DNA from: an uncultured Verrucomicrobia subdivision 3 bacterium
Lineage (GTDB): Bacteria > Verrucomicrobiota > Verrucomicrobiia > Limisphaerales > UBA11358
Reading direction: 5' to 3'
Assembly (NCBI GenBank): GCA_903850425.1
Contig: CAINLR010000106.1
Location: 62,001-126,000 of the forward strand
DNA length: 64,000 nt
Both the position numbers and the translations under genes were made by a program. Positions within the stretch are counted from its first letter, which is position 1. Each line of letters starts with the position of its first letter. Positions 26,003 through 33,873 of this stretch are shown piece by piece. The notes under the pieces were generated by a model. It searched no databases and had not been told where the DNA came from. It saw nothing but the letters and a program-made list of their open reading frames with translations.

Positions 26003-26871
26003 CCGTTCATCCGTTTCGATTTGAGGTTAAAGGTGAGAATAAATGTTTTTTCTGGTTCTTTCGCGCCGTCCGGAAACGGCCCGATGAAGGTCACGCGCTC
26101 CAGCCCGCGCTCCACACTGCGGTCCACGCTGGCGTCGCCCGACCGCGTCACCACGCGCGCGGAAATCACCCGGCCATCGCGGGCAATGACCACTTTGACA
26201 CTCACATCGGCATCGTCGCTGGACGTGTCGTCCGGCGGAATCCACGCCGCTTCATACTTGGTGCGGACGGCAGACGCGTAGCTGGCATAGGACACGCTGC
26301 TGGCGCCTTGCATTTCAATCGTCGTCGCGGTGGAGGCATTCTCTTTGATGGAGCTAATCGCACTCTTAAATAATTTCGCGTTTCGATCCCGCACACGCTG
26401 ATCGGCCTTTGCCTGCTCCCGCGCCTCGGCCTCACTATTATCCGGCTTCACCACCGGCGCTTTGCGGACAATTGGCGTGAGGTTGATTTCGACCTTGTGT
26501 GGCTCGGGTTTCTTCTTCGGCGGCTTGACCACTGGTTCCAGATCATCCGGCTTGAGATTCTCCGGCGGCTTTTCGGGTTCAGGCTCGGGAATTTTCACCG
26601 GTTCCGGTTTCACGATGGGCTTGGGTGGTTCCGGCGGCGGTGGAGTGACTTCCGGTTTCACCTGCGGCGGCATGGGCGGCGGCGGTTTCGCGTCTTTCAC
26701 GCCGCTGCTCATGGCTTCGTTGATCAAAACGTCGGGAATGATCTCCAGAATCTGCGCATCATCCGGCGGCGGTTTGGCCGAAAAGAAACCTGGGCCGACC
26801 AGCAAAATCACAATCAATAACAGGTGAAAACCCGCCGTGACGAAGAGACATTTTTTTTGCAGGCGGTTCAT
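25999..26871 (-). CDS. tolA: TolA/TonB-like energy-transducing protein
   Basis: About 290 residues: one N-terminal helix ('CLFVTAGFHLLLIVILLVG'), a long Pro/Lys/Glu-rich periplasmic stalk ('PPPPEPPKPIVKPEPVK'), a helical segment, and a C-terminal TonB/TolA-like domain ('VSVKVVIARDGRVISARVV'). By position between tolR and tolB it acts as TolA, transmitting force from TolQR to the outer membrane. The stalk is proline-rich as in TonB rather than the alanine-rich helix of enterobacterial TolA. ATG 26871 overlaps the tolR stop by four bases. Confidence 0.85.
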   Translation of the reverse strand: MNRLQKKCLFVTAGFHLLLIVILLVGPGFFSAKPPPDDAQILEIIPDVLINEAMSSGVKDAKPPPPMPPQVKPEVTPPPPEPPKPIVKPEPVKIPEPEPEKPPENLKPDDLEPVVKPPKKKPEPHKVEINLTPIVRKAPVVKPDNSEAEAREQAKADQRVRDRNAKLFKSAISSIKENASTATTIEMQGASSVSYASYASAVRTKYEAAWIPPDDTSSDDADVSVKVVIARDGRVISARVVTRSGDASVDRSVERGLERVTFIGPFPDGAKEPEKTFILTFNLKSKRMNG

Positions 26872-27284
26872 CGGTTGGGCGTCGGGTCGGTGCGGAAGGA
26901 GAGCTTGATGCTGTTTTTCTGGCAAATATCCAGCAGCGCCGCAAAAAGCTCATAACGACTGTCTTTGTCCATGCGGATATACAGGACCAGATTTGGATTC
27001 GCCCGCGATTCCCGAACGAGTTGCGAGACAATCTGCGGCAACGCCATTTGCCGGGACTCGAACTTGTAGTAGCCGGTGCTGGAAATTTCCACTGTGCGAA
27101 TGTCCGATTTGATCAGCGGTTTATCCGGCTTGCCCCCGCGCGGCAGTTTCAACTCGATGCTCTGCGTCAACAGCGGCGTGGTGATGATGAAAATGATCAG
27201 CAGCACGAACGCCAAATCCAGCAGCGGAGTGATGTTGATGTCACTCAACGTCACCAGCGAATTGCGTTGGGAAAACCGGCGCAT
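26868..27284 (-). CDS. tolR: Biopolymer transport protein TolR/ExbD
   Basis: A 138-residue protein with a single N-terminal membrane helix whose 'INITPLLDLAFVLLIIFIIT' contains the essential proton-path aspartate (D in PLLDLAF). The periplasmic domain follows ('VEISSTGYYKFESRQM', 'LYIRMDKDSRYEL'). Part of the TolQR motor. ATG 27284 begins the conserved region; a longer frame from 27350 runs into the repeat at 27295-27404 and is rejected. Overlaps tolA by four bases. Confidence 0.92.
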   Translation of the reverse strand: MRRFSQRNSLVTLSDINITPLLDLAFVLLIIFIITTPLLTQSIELKLPRGGKPDKPLIKSDIRTVEISSTGYYKFESRQMALPQIVSQLVRESRANPNLVLYIRMDKDSRYELFAALLDICQKNSIKLSFRTDPTPNR

Positions 27285-27294
27285 AAATCTATTC

Positions 27295-27404
27295 AACCAC
27301 GGATGGACACGGATGGACACGGATGGTTTCAAAGCGGTTGGCAACACCACTGCGAAGATCCGCGCCGGCTGTTAATCTGTGTTTATCTGGGTGCATCCGT
27401 GGTT
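27295..27404. repeat. Dispersed inverted repeat inside the tol operon
   Basis: The arms AACCACGGATGGACACGG and GCATCCGTGGTT lie at the two ends, with GGATGGACACGG repeated in tandem in the left arm. It fills the 120-base gap between tolQ and tolR, which are directly coupled or nearly so in most genomes. The element probably forms a hairpin in the operon transcript. Confidence 0.75.
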
Positions 27405-28136
27405 TCATTCTTCGGCGAGAAATTCCGTCTCCATTTTGGAGACCAGTTCCTGTGCAAAATTGTCCAGTTCGACCGTGAACGCGCGCAGATTGTGGACCAG
27501 CCAGTTGTAGCCGAACATCGAGGGAATCGCCACCAGCAGGCCGGCTACCGTCGTCACCAGCGCGCCGGAAACGCCCGGGGCCATCGACGCCAGCGTCGCG
27601 CCCTGCGGTGATTGGGCGATGCCCGCGAACGTGCTCATCACGCCCCAGACGGTGCCGAGCAGCCCCATGAACGGCGCCCCGCTCACCGCGATCGCCAGCA
27701 AGATCAGGCCGGATTCCAGCTTGAGCGATTCCTTGGCCACCACATTTTCAATGGCGCGCTTGATGTGTTCCATGTTCTTGAGACTGATATGCTGCTTGGC
27801 GCGTTCACCCGTCGGCCCGCGCAGCCGCGCATCGAGCTGCACGCAGCCGGCCTGATACACGGCGTAGAGCGGGCAGCCGTCCACCTGCAATTTACGGTCG
27901 AACATTTCCAGCACGGTTTTCTGCGCCGTAAACTCGTCGCCAAAAAAGGAATTCAATTTCCGCGCCCGCCGCATCTGGATGACTTTGAAAATCATCATCC
28001 ACCAGACGGCGATCGAAGAAATAAACAGCAGAACGATGATGACCAAGGCTTCCGGGCGCGCATGGTTCAAAACGTAAAGCATTTCCACCGGTTTATCGGT
28101 GGCCGCTGCGATGAGTGCAAAAGGTAACCCGCTCAT
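27405..28136 (-). CDS. tolQ: TolQ/ExbB proton-channel protein
   Basis: A 243-residue membrane protein, first gene of the tol operon. A first helix ('ALVIIVLLFISSIAVWWMMI'), a long cytoplasmic loop, then two helices 'GLILLAIAVSGAPFMGLLGTVWGVMSTF' and 'GALVTTVAGLLVAIPSMFGYN' carry the conserved channel residues (GLLGTVWG, T in VTTVAGL). With TolR it uses the proton gradient to power outer-membrane constriction. It is divergent from the TPR/TMTC-like gene across a 170-base region that should hold both promoters. Confidence 0.93.
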   Translation of the reverse strand: MSGLPFALIAAATDKPVEMLYVLNHARPEALVIIVLLFISSIAVWWMMIFKVIQMRRARKLNSFFGDEFTAQKTVLEMFDRKLQVDGCPLYAVYQAGCVQLDARLRGPTGERAKQHISLKNMEHIKRAIENVVAKESLKLESGLILLAIAVSGAPFMGLLGTVWGVMSTFAGIAQSPQGATLASMAPGVSGALVTTVAGLLVAIPSMFGYNWLVHNLRAFTVELDNFAQELVSKMETEFLAEE

Positions 28137-28305
28137 AATAATAAAAAACTTGGTGGTGAGGAACCGATTTTAGGCCAAGTAACGGCGTCCGAGCATTTGT
28201 CCGTCGCGGAGATTATCATTGGCGGCGGCGAAAATTGCAAAAACTTTTTGCATCAAAGATTAATCCCCTTTGCCCGGCCCGCAAAATCGCTTAATAATCT
28301 GCCCG

Positions 28306-30300
28306 ATGTCTCGCCCGCGCCTCATCACGCTGCTGCTTGCGCTCGCCACGCTGGTGGTGTTTCTGCCCGTCGGCTCGCACTCGTTTGTGAACTTCGATGA
28401 CACCGACTACGTCACCGAAAATCCCTTTGTCAAAAACGGTCTCACCGGGACGGATCTCCGCTGGGCGTTCACCGCGTTTCATGCCGGCAACTGGCATCCG
28501 CTCACCTGGATCTCGCACATGGCCGACTGCCAGTTTTTCGGCCCGAACGCCGGCGCGCACCACTTCGTCAACGTCCTCTGGCACGCGGCCAATGTGGCGC
28601 TGCTCTTCACCCTGCTGTCGCGGCTGACGGGGAAGATCTGGCCGTGCGCCGTCATCGCCGCGCTCTTCGCGTGGCATCCGCTGCACGTCGAATCCGTGGC
28701 GTGGATCGCCGAACGCAAAGATGTGCTGAGCACGTTTTTCGCGCTGCTCACGCTGCTGGCCTACACGCGCTACGCGCAAATGGTGACGGGTGGCGGCGGC
28801 GCCGCGTCCCGCGTCCCGCGTCCCGCGTCACTTTATTTTTGGCTCGCCGTTTTACTGTTTGCCCTCGGCCTAATGGCCAAACCGATGCTGGTCACGCTGC
28901 CGTTTGTGCTGCTGCTGCTGGATTATTGGCCGCTGGGGCGGGTGGCGAATGGCCGGTGGCAGGCAGCGGATGCGGCGCGCCTGGCCCTGGAAAAATGGCC
29001 GTTGTTTCTGCTCACGGCGGTTTCCTGCGTCGTCACCTTTCTCGCGCAGAAACAAGGCGAGGCGGTCAGCTCGCTCGCCAAAGTTCCCCTGCTCTATCGC
29101 CTCGAAAACGCTCCCGTCGCCGCCACGAATTATCTGCTGAATTTCTTCTGGCCCGCCGACCTCTGCGCGATTTATCCGATGCCGGTCCAGTTTTCCGCGT
29201 TCCGGGTGGCCGCGTCCGTGGCGTTGCTAGTTGTGATTTCCGCCGCCGCGTGGCGTTGGCGTCAGTCCAAGCCATATTTGCTCATGGGCTGGCTGTGGTT
29301 TCTTGGCACGCTCGTGCCCGTCATCGGGTTGGTGCAAGTCGGTGGCCAGGCCATGGCCGATCGCTATACTTACATCCCTTCCATCGGCTTTTTTATCGCC
29401 GTCGTGTTTTTGCTCGCTGACTTGGCCGCCCGCCTGCAGACGCCGAACGTGATCGCCGCCGGTTTGGCCGCCGTGGTCCTAACGGGCTGCGTGCTCGCGA
29501 CGGAATATCAACTGCAATTCTGGCGTGACAGCGAAACGCTGTTCCGCCGCGCCCTGGCCGTGACGCGCAACAACGACATCGCGCTGGTGAATCTCGGCGT
29601 CGCCCTCGATGTGCAAGGCCGGTTTGAGGAAGCCCTCGTCATTTATCGTCAGGCCGCCCAACTCCAATCCGGGCGCTACCAGCTTCACAACAACCTCGCC
29701 AACATCCTCGGCCAACTGGGCCGCCATGCCGAATCGCTGGCGGAATATCGCGAAGCCCTGCGGCTGCGGCCCGGCGACGCCTACCTGCATAATGCCGCCG
29801 GCAGCGAACGCGCCGCCTTGGGACAAGTTGACGAAGCCGCGAAGGAATTTTCCGAAGCCGAACGGCTCGATCCCCATTACGGCCAACCGCATGTCGAGAC
29901 GGCAAAACTCCTATTCCAACTGGGCCGCGACCCCGAAGCCGTGAACGAACTCAATGTTGCCGCCCGTCTGGAACCCGGCAATTTTCAAATTCTCGCCACC
30001 GCCGCGCACTACCTCGCCGCCAATGAAAATGCCGCCGCGCGCGACGGCCAGTCCGCCCTGGCGCTGGCCATCCAAGCCAATGACCTGAGCGGCCGCGTCC
30101 AGCCGATGGTTTTTGATGTGCTCGGCATGGCCTGCGCCGAGACCGGCGATTTCGCCAACGCCCAAGTCTGTGCGCAAAACGCCCTCCACCTCGCCACCGC
30201 CGCGCAGTTGAAAAGCACCAACCAGATCCGACAGCGGCTCGAACTTTACCAACAGCACCAGCCGTGGCGCGAATCGTTCCGCGCGACCAAGGCACCTTGA
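28306..30300 (+). CDS. TMTC-like membrane protein with C-terminal TPR repeats
   Basis: 664 residues. The N-terminal part is a polytopic GT-C-like segment with 'NFDDTDYVTENPFV' (the acidic pair expected in the first periplasmic loop) and 'FALFAWHPLHVESVAWIAERKD'-type wording (written here as AWHPLHVESVAWIAERKDV), a hallmark of TMTC/protein O-mannosyltransferase relatives. From about 430 a TPR array follows ('ALVNLGVALDVQGRFEEALV'). It may add sugars to secreted proteins, but no substrate is known. Residues near 166 include a 4x7-bp simple repeat. ATG 28306 begins at the first helix. Confidence 0.82.
   Translation: MSRPRLITLLLALATLVVFLPVGSHSFVNFDDTDYVTENPFVKNGLTGTDLRWAFTAFHAGNWHPLTWISHMADCQFFGPNAGAHHFVNVLWHAANVALLFTLLSRLTGKIWPCAVIAALFAWHPLHVESVAWIAERKDVLSTFFALLTLLAYTRYAQMVTGGGGAASRVPRPASLYFWLAVLLFALGLMAKPMLVTLPFVLLLLDYWPLGRVANGRWQAADAARLALEKWPLFLLTAVSCVVTFLAQKQGEAVSSLAKVPLLYRLENAPVAATNYLLNFFWPADLCAIYPMPVQFSAFRVAASVALLVVISAAAWRWRQSKPYLLMGWLWFLGTLVPVIGLVQVGGQAMADRYTYIPSIGFFIAVVFLLADLAARLQTPNVIAAGLAAVVLTGCVLATEYQLQFWRDSETLFRRALAVTRNNDIALVNLGVALDVQGRFEEALVIYRQAAQLQSGRYQLHNNLANILGQLGRHAESLAEYREALRLRPGDAYLHNAAGSERAALGQVDEAAKEFSEAERLDPHYGQPHVETAKLLFQLGRDPEAVNELNVAARLEPGNFQILATAAHYLAANENAAARDGQSALALAIQANDLSGRVQPMVFDVLGMACAETGDFANAQVCAQNALHLATAAQLKSTNQIRQRLELYQQHQPWRESFRATKAP
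28802..28829. repeat. Four perfect copies of the 7-bp unit CCGCGTC inside a gene
   Basis: The unit is tandemly repeated without mismatch. In frame it gives the peptide Ala-Ser-Arg-Val-Pro-Arg-Pro-Ala-Ser in a loop between membrane helices. Slippage by one unit would shift the reading frame, so copy number could switch the gene off. Confidence 0.7.
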
Positions 30301-30441
30301 AACGGGGCGCAACCGGACCCCGGTGTTCATTGTTTGTCCATCGGGCATCCCGTCGAAGTGGCAGCGTGCGACCTCCAAGGCCAAGCGCTCAGCTAACCCC
30401 GGTGGGTTTCAAAATACGCCTGCTCGCGGGCCACCGGCGGA

Positions 30442-32757
30442 TTATTCCTGCGGATAAACCAGGATGCGGTCGTGGACGAGGACGATGAGATCATTCTTCT
30501 TGTCGCCGGTCACATCGGCCACGGCGCATTCGCGCGGTTCCGGCAGGGCGTTTTGAGCGCCGCGGAAAGTGTGCTGCTCAAATACGCGCCAGCGGTCGCC
30601 GGGCACCAGCTTGCGCTGCGCGTCGAAGAACACGAGATCTATATAATTCCGCGCCGTCTCCATGAAGACGAGTTGCTTGCGGCCACTGCCGGTGAGGTCG
30701 CCGGCGATCATGTCATTCAAGTAGCCGTCCTTGATGGTGGTGTCGTATTCGTCGAGCTTGGTCAGCTCCCAGGTTTCGCCGGTGAGCGACTGCCAGGCGA
30801 CGCCGTTCTGCCCGGTGAAGGCCACGCTGGCGGTGCCGCCGAATTTCACCGTCTGCACAGTGGCAAACGCGGCGACGGGCAGCGCCACGTTGCGCGTCAC
30901 CTGCCACACGCCGTTCGTGTCGCGTTCGCTCAAGGTCAATTGCTTGTGTTCCGCATCCAGCAGAAAGAGCGCGGGCACGGCCTTGGTGCCATTGGCCACG
31001 GCGGTCGCGCCGATGATGCGCGAGTCACTGGCCGCGCCGTTGATCTGATCCTTCACGCGGAAAATCCAGTTGGGCGCGTTGGTGGAACCGGTGGCCTTGG
31101 TGCCCGGCTCGAGCACGACGGCGCGGACGAAATTTTTCTGCGGCAGCAACAACTCCGGCTTGCCATCGCCATCCACATCCGCCGCCGCCAGCCACGGCTG
31201 TTCCAGCGCGCCGCCCGGCGGGTCCACGTCTTTCTCGTCAAACGTGCCGTCGGGCTTTTGCAGCAGCACCTTGATTTTTTCGTAGGGAATGAGCGCCACC
31301 AAATCCGCGAGCCCGTCCTGATCTACATCCTGCACGGTGAGCGAAGTGGGATTGGATTTGAAACTATCGCTCAATTTTTGCGTCTTGGATTTGCCGTCCG
31401 CCGTGCGCGTCATCAGCGAACGCACGCCGTCCTTATCCACGATGATCGCCAGCGCGGGCTTCGCGCCGGCCTTGAACGCGCCGACCGCCATCACCAGCGG
31501 CTTGCCGTCCAGCGGCAGCAGCGTGGGAAACGGCAGCCGGCCGTTTGCGTCAAACTGCGTGACGCCCACGGCATTTTCATCGCGGCTCAACAAAAAGATT
31601 TCCGGATGGCCGTCATGGTTCCAATCCGACACGGCGATCTGGGTGACGCCGGCGAGCGAGGGGAATTTTTTCGGCGAGGCCAGGGTGCCGTCCGCTGCCT
31701 GCAAATAAACGGAGAGCTGGCCGCTTTCAGGTTCGGCCACGAGCAAATCGGCGCGACCGTCGCCATCCACGTCCGCCCACAAAACGCCACGCTGCGCGGA
31801 GTCGGTTTTGTTCAGCGGCAGAATTTGGAACTGGCCGCTCTTGAATGCGCCCGCCAGCGCCTCGGCCGGTTTGCGCGTGAACTGCGACACTTCCGCGCGC
31901 CCCGTGGCGGCGACGATGGACAGGACATAATTGGTTTTGCCGCCGAGCAGATTGTCCACCCAATACGAACGCACGGACTGCGTTTTGAAAAAAATTTCCG
32001 GACCGAGCTGGCCGCCGGCATTTTGCAGGCGGAAGCGAAACGGCGTCAGGCTGTCAAAATCCACGAACAGCAGATCATTCCGGCCATCGCCATCCACGTC
32101 CACAATTTGAATGGCCTTGGCCGTGCCCGAGTAAGGAATTTTCTGCGGCTCGCCAAACGTGTGGTCGGCGGATTGCGCGAGGAAATGCACCGCGCCGTTG
32201 TCGCCGAGCAACGCGATGTCCGGCAGGCCATCGCCATTCAGATCGCCGACGGAGAGAGCATTGGCGTCGAGCCGGCCGTCGTCAATATGCCAGCGCTTGG
32301 GTTCGCTCCAGCCATTGGTGCCGCGATTATAGAGGACGATCAAATCCTTCGCGTCGCCGAAATAAACGAGATCGGGTTTGCCATCGCCATTCAAATCCGT
32401 AACCGCCAGCGCTGCGATGCGTTCGTCGGACGGAATGGAATCCACGCGAAAACGAGCGTCGGGTGGAAGTTCATTAATTTCCAATTTGCGCGCGGGCTTG
32501 GCATCCGCGCGATTGGTCTTGCCGGTGAGATTGTAGAGCAGATTGATTTTCGCGCGGAGATTGTTGACCACGATGAGGTCGTTCAAGCCGTCGCCATCAA
32601 TGTCCGCCACGTGCAGTTGCGTGATCTGCTGGTCCACGGGATACACTTCCTTGCCGCTGAAACCGAATCCGTTCGTGACGGCGGCCGCCGGCGCGGGCCG
32701 CACAAAAAAAGCCGTCACCATCAGGGCGCCGAGGAAAAATTTTACGTTGCGCAACAT
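30442..32757 (-). CDS. Exported FG-GAP/VCBS repeat protein
   Basis: A 771-residue protein with a signal peptide (MLRNVKFFLGALMVTAFFV, cut near PAPAAA). It is built of repeated beta-propeller units, each carrying a calcium-binding D-x-D/N-x-D-G loop: 'VADIDGDGLNDL', 'VTDLNGDGKPDL', 'VGDLNGDGLPDI', 'IVDVDGDGRNDL', 'WADVDGDGRADL', 'VQDVDQDGLADL', 'AADVDGDGKPEL' and 'VADVTGDKKNDL'. Such proteins are integrin-like or surface-binding; the ligand is unknown. ATG 32757 starts at the signal peptide, so the longer frame is not used. No catalytic domain is recognised. Confidence 0.82.
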   Translation of the reverse strand: MLRNVKFFLGALMVTAFFVRPAPAAAVTNGFGFSGKEVYPVDQQITQLHVADIDGDGLNDLIVVNNLRAKINLLYNLTGKTNRADAKPARKLEINELPPDARFRVDSIPSDERIAALAVTDLNGDGKPDLVYFGDAKDLIVLYNRGTNGWSEPKRWHIDDGRLDANALSVGDLNGDGLPDIALLGDNGAVHFLAQSADHTFGEPQKIPYSGTAKAIQIVDVDGDGRNDLLFVDFDSLTPFRFRLQNAGGQLGPEIFFKTQSVRSYWVDNLLGGKTNYVLSIVAATGRAEVSQFTRKPAEALAGAFKSGQFQILPLNKTDSAQRGVLWADVDGDGRADLLVAEPESGQLSVYLQAADGTLASPKKFPSLAGVTQIAVSDWNHDGHPEIFLLSRDENAVGVTQFDANGRLPFPTLLPLDGKPLVMAVGAFKAGAKPALAIIVDKDGVRSLMTRTADGKSKTQKLSDSFKSNPTSLTVQDVDQDGLADLVALIPYEKIKVLLQKPDGTFDEKDVDPPGGALEQPWLAAADVDGDGKPELLLPQKNFVRAVVLEPGTKATGSTNAPNWIFRVKDQINGAASDSRIIGATAVANGTKAVPALFLLDAEHKQLTLSERDTNGVWQVTRNVALPVAAFATVQTVKFGGTASVAFTGQNGVAWQSLTGETWELTKLDEYDTTIKDGYLNDMIAGDLTGSGRKQLVFMETARNYIDLVFFDAQRKLVPGDRWRVFEQHTFRGAQNALPEPRECAVADVTGDKKNDLIVLVHDRILVYPQE

Positions 32758-32926
32758 CCGCGCAAACTGCCAGCGGGTGGGGCGAATGGCGAGTTTTATT
32801 CGCCGCGAGAAAACGTCAAAACCCCCGATCAAGTCGCGGTGACGGGCACCGTGAGCCGGCCCCGGTTGATTTCGCCGGGCTTGCCGAGCACAACCGCCTT
32901 TTGCTAGGCTGTGTTTCTGGTAGAGA

Positions 32927-33316
32927 ATGAAAGTGACCGCGAAGGAAAATATGGACCGGGAAATGATCAACACTGCGCGCAAGGTTCAAGTGCTGCAACG
33001 CATTCGCGCCGCCATTGGCCGGGGCGAACGCCCCACGATGCGGTCGCTCGGGTTGCGTGAGCCGGAGATCAAAGCTCTGGTGGACGAGGAACTGTTTGAA
33101 TTTTCCTATTCCGCCAGCGATCCCAAGTGGGAGGACTGCCGGATTGAACGGCTTTACCCCAAGGGACTGGCCTTGATTCCCAGCGCCGACGTCACTCCGA
33201 ATTATTCCAGCCTCCGAAGCGACCGCGCCTTGCCGCACGCCTTCTGGTATGTTTTGGTGCTCGTCGCGGTGGCGGGGTTGGGCTGGTATCTGATCCAGCA
33301 TTTTGCCCGCGGATAA
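32927..33316 (+). CDS. C-tail-anchored membrane protein, unknown function
   Basis: A 129-residue protein: a charged helical N-terminal part ('DREMINTARKVQVLQRIRAAIG'), a central soluble region, and one C-terminal helix ('AFWYVLVLVAVAGLGWYLIQHF') close to the end. This topology suggests a cytoplasmic domain tethered to the inner membrane. No family is recognised. It is divergent from the FG-GAP gene and 21 bases tail to tail with yjbQ. The start could also be the Met at codon 9. Confidence 0.6.
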   Translation: MKVTAKENMDREMINTARKVQVLQRIRAAIGRGERPTMRSLGLREPEIKALVDEELFEFSYSASDPKWEDCRIERLYPKGLALIPSADVTPNYSSLRSDRALPHAFWYVLVLVAVAGLGWYLIQHFARG

Positions 33317-33337
33317 TCAAGCCGTGGCAAAGCAAAA

Positions 33338-33793
33338 TCATTCGCCAATGAAATGCAGCGCCACGCGGCGGGTATGCGGCCGCGTGCGATGCTCCCACAA
33401 ATAAAGCCCCTGCCACGTTCCCAAGGCGAGACGTCCATTTTGAACGGGGATTGAAAGGTTCACCGCGGTCAGCGCCGTGCGGATGTGCGCGGCCATGTCA
33501 TCGTCGCCCTCGGCGGTGTGGACGAACAGCGGATCGCCATCGCGCACGAGCCGCGCGAAAAAAGCGTCGAGATCGCGCCGCACGCCCGGGTCGGCATTTT
33601 CCTGGATTAACAGCGAAGCAGAGGTGTGCCGCAGATGCAACGTGAGCAGGCCGTCGCGGAATTTATTTTCGGCGATCCACTGTTCGACTTCGTCGGTAAA
33701 CTCATAAAGCCCACGCTGGCGCGTGGCGAGCACGAGTTCGCGAAACGACTGGCGGAACAGCGAGGGTGGCACGGGTTGGGGCATGGGATGCAT
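33338..33793 (-). CDS. YjbQ/UPF0047 family protein
   Basis: A 151-residue single-domain protein. 'LLTLHLRHTSASLLIQENADPGVRRDL' and 'TALTAVNLSIPVQNGRLALGTWQGLYLWEHRTRP' contain the conserved HTSASL, ENADP, LGTWQG and EHR blocks of the UPF0047 family (quoted separately: HTSASLLIQENADP; GTWQGLYLWEHR). E. coli YjbQ has weak thiamine-phosphate synthase activity in vitro, but the cellular role is not settled. Length and motifs are normal. Confidence 0.92.
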   Translation of the reverse strand: MHPMPQPVPPSLFRQSFRELVLATRQRGLYEFTDEVEQWIAENKFRDGLLTLHLRHTSASLLIQENADPGVRRDLDAFFARLVRDGDPLFVHTAEGDDDMAAHIRTALTAVNLSIPVQNGRLALGTWQGLYLWEHRTRPHTRRVALHFIGE

Positions 33794-33873
33794 TGATTAG
33801 TGGATAAAACGGCACCAAATCAGTTGCGACGAGTTGCCCAATCATCCATTCAGCCAAACAGCCACCCGCCTGG

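Noticed and set aside
30472-32907. An 811-codon plus-strand frame opposite the FG-GAP gene
   Set aside because: It is antisense to repeated D-x-D-G-x-D units; the minus frame has a signal peptide and nine metal-binding loops.
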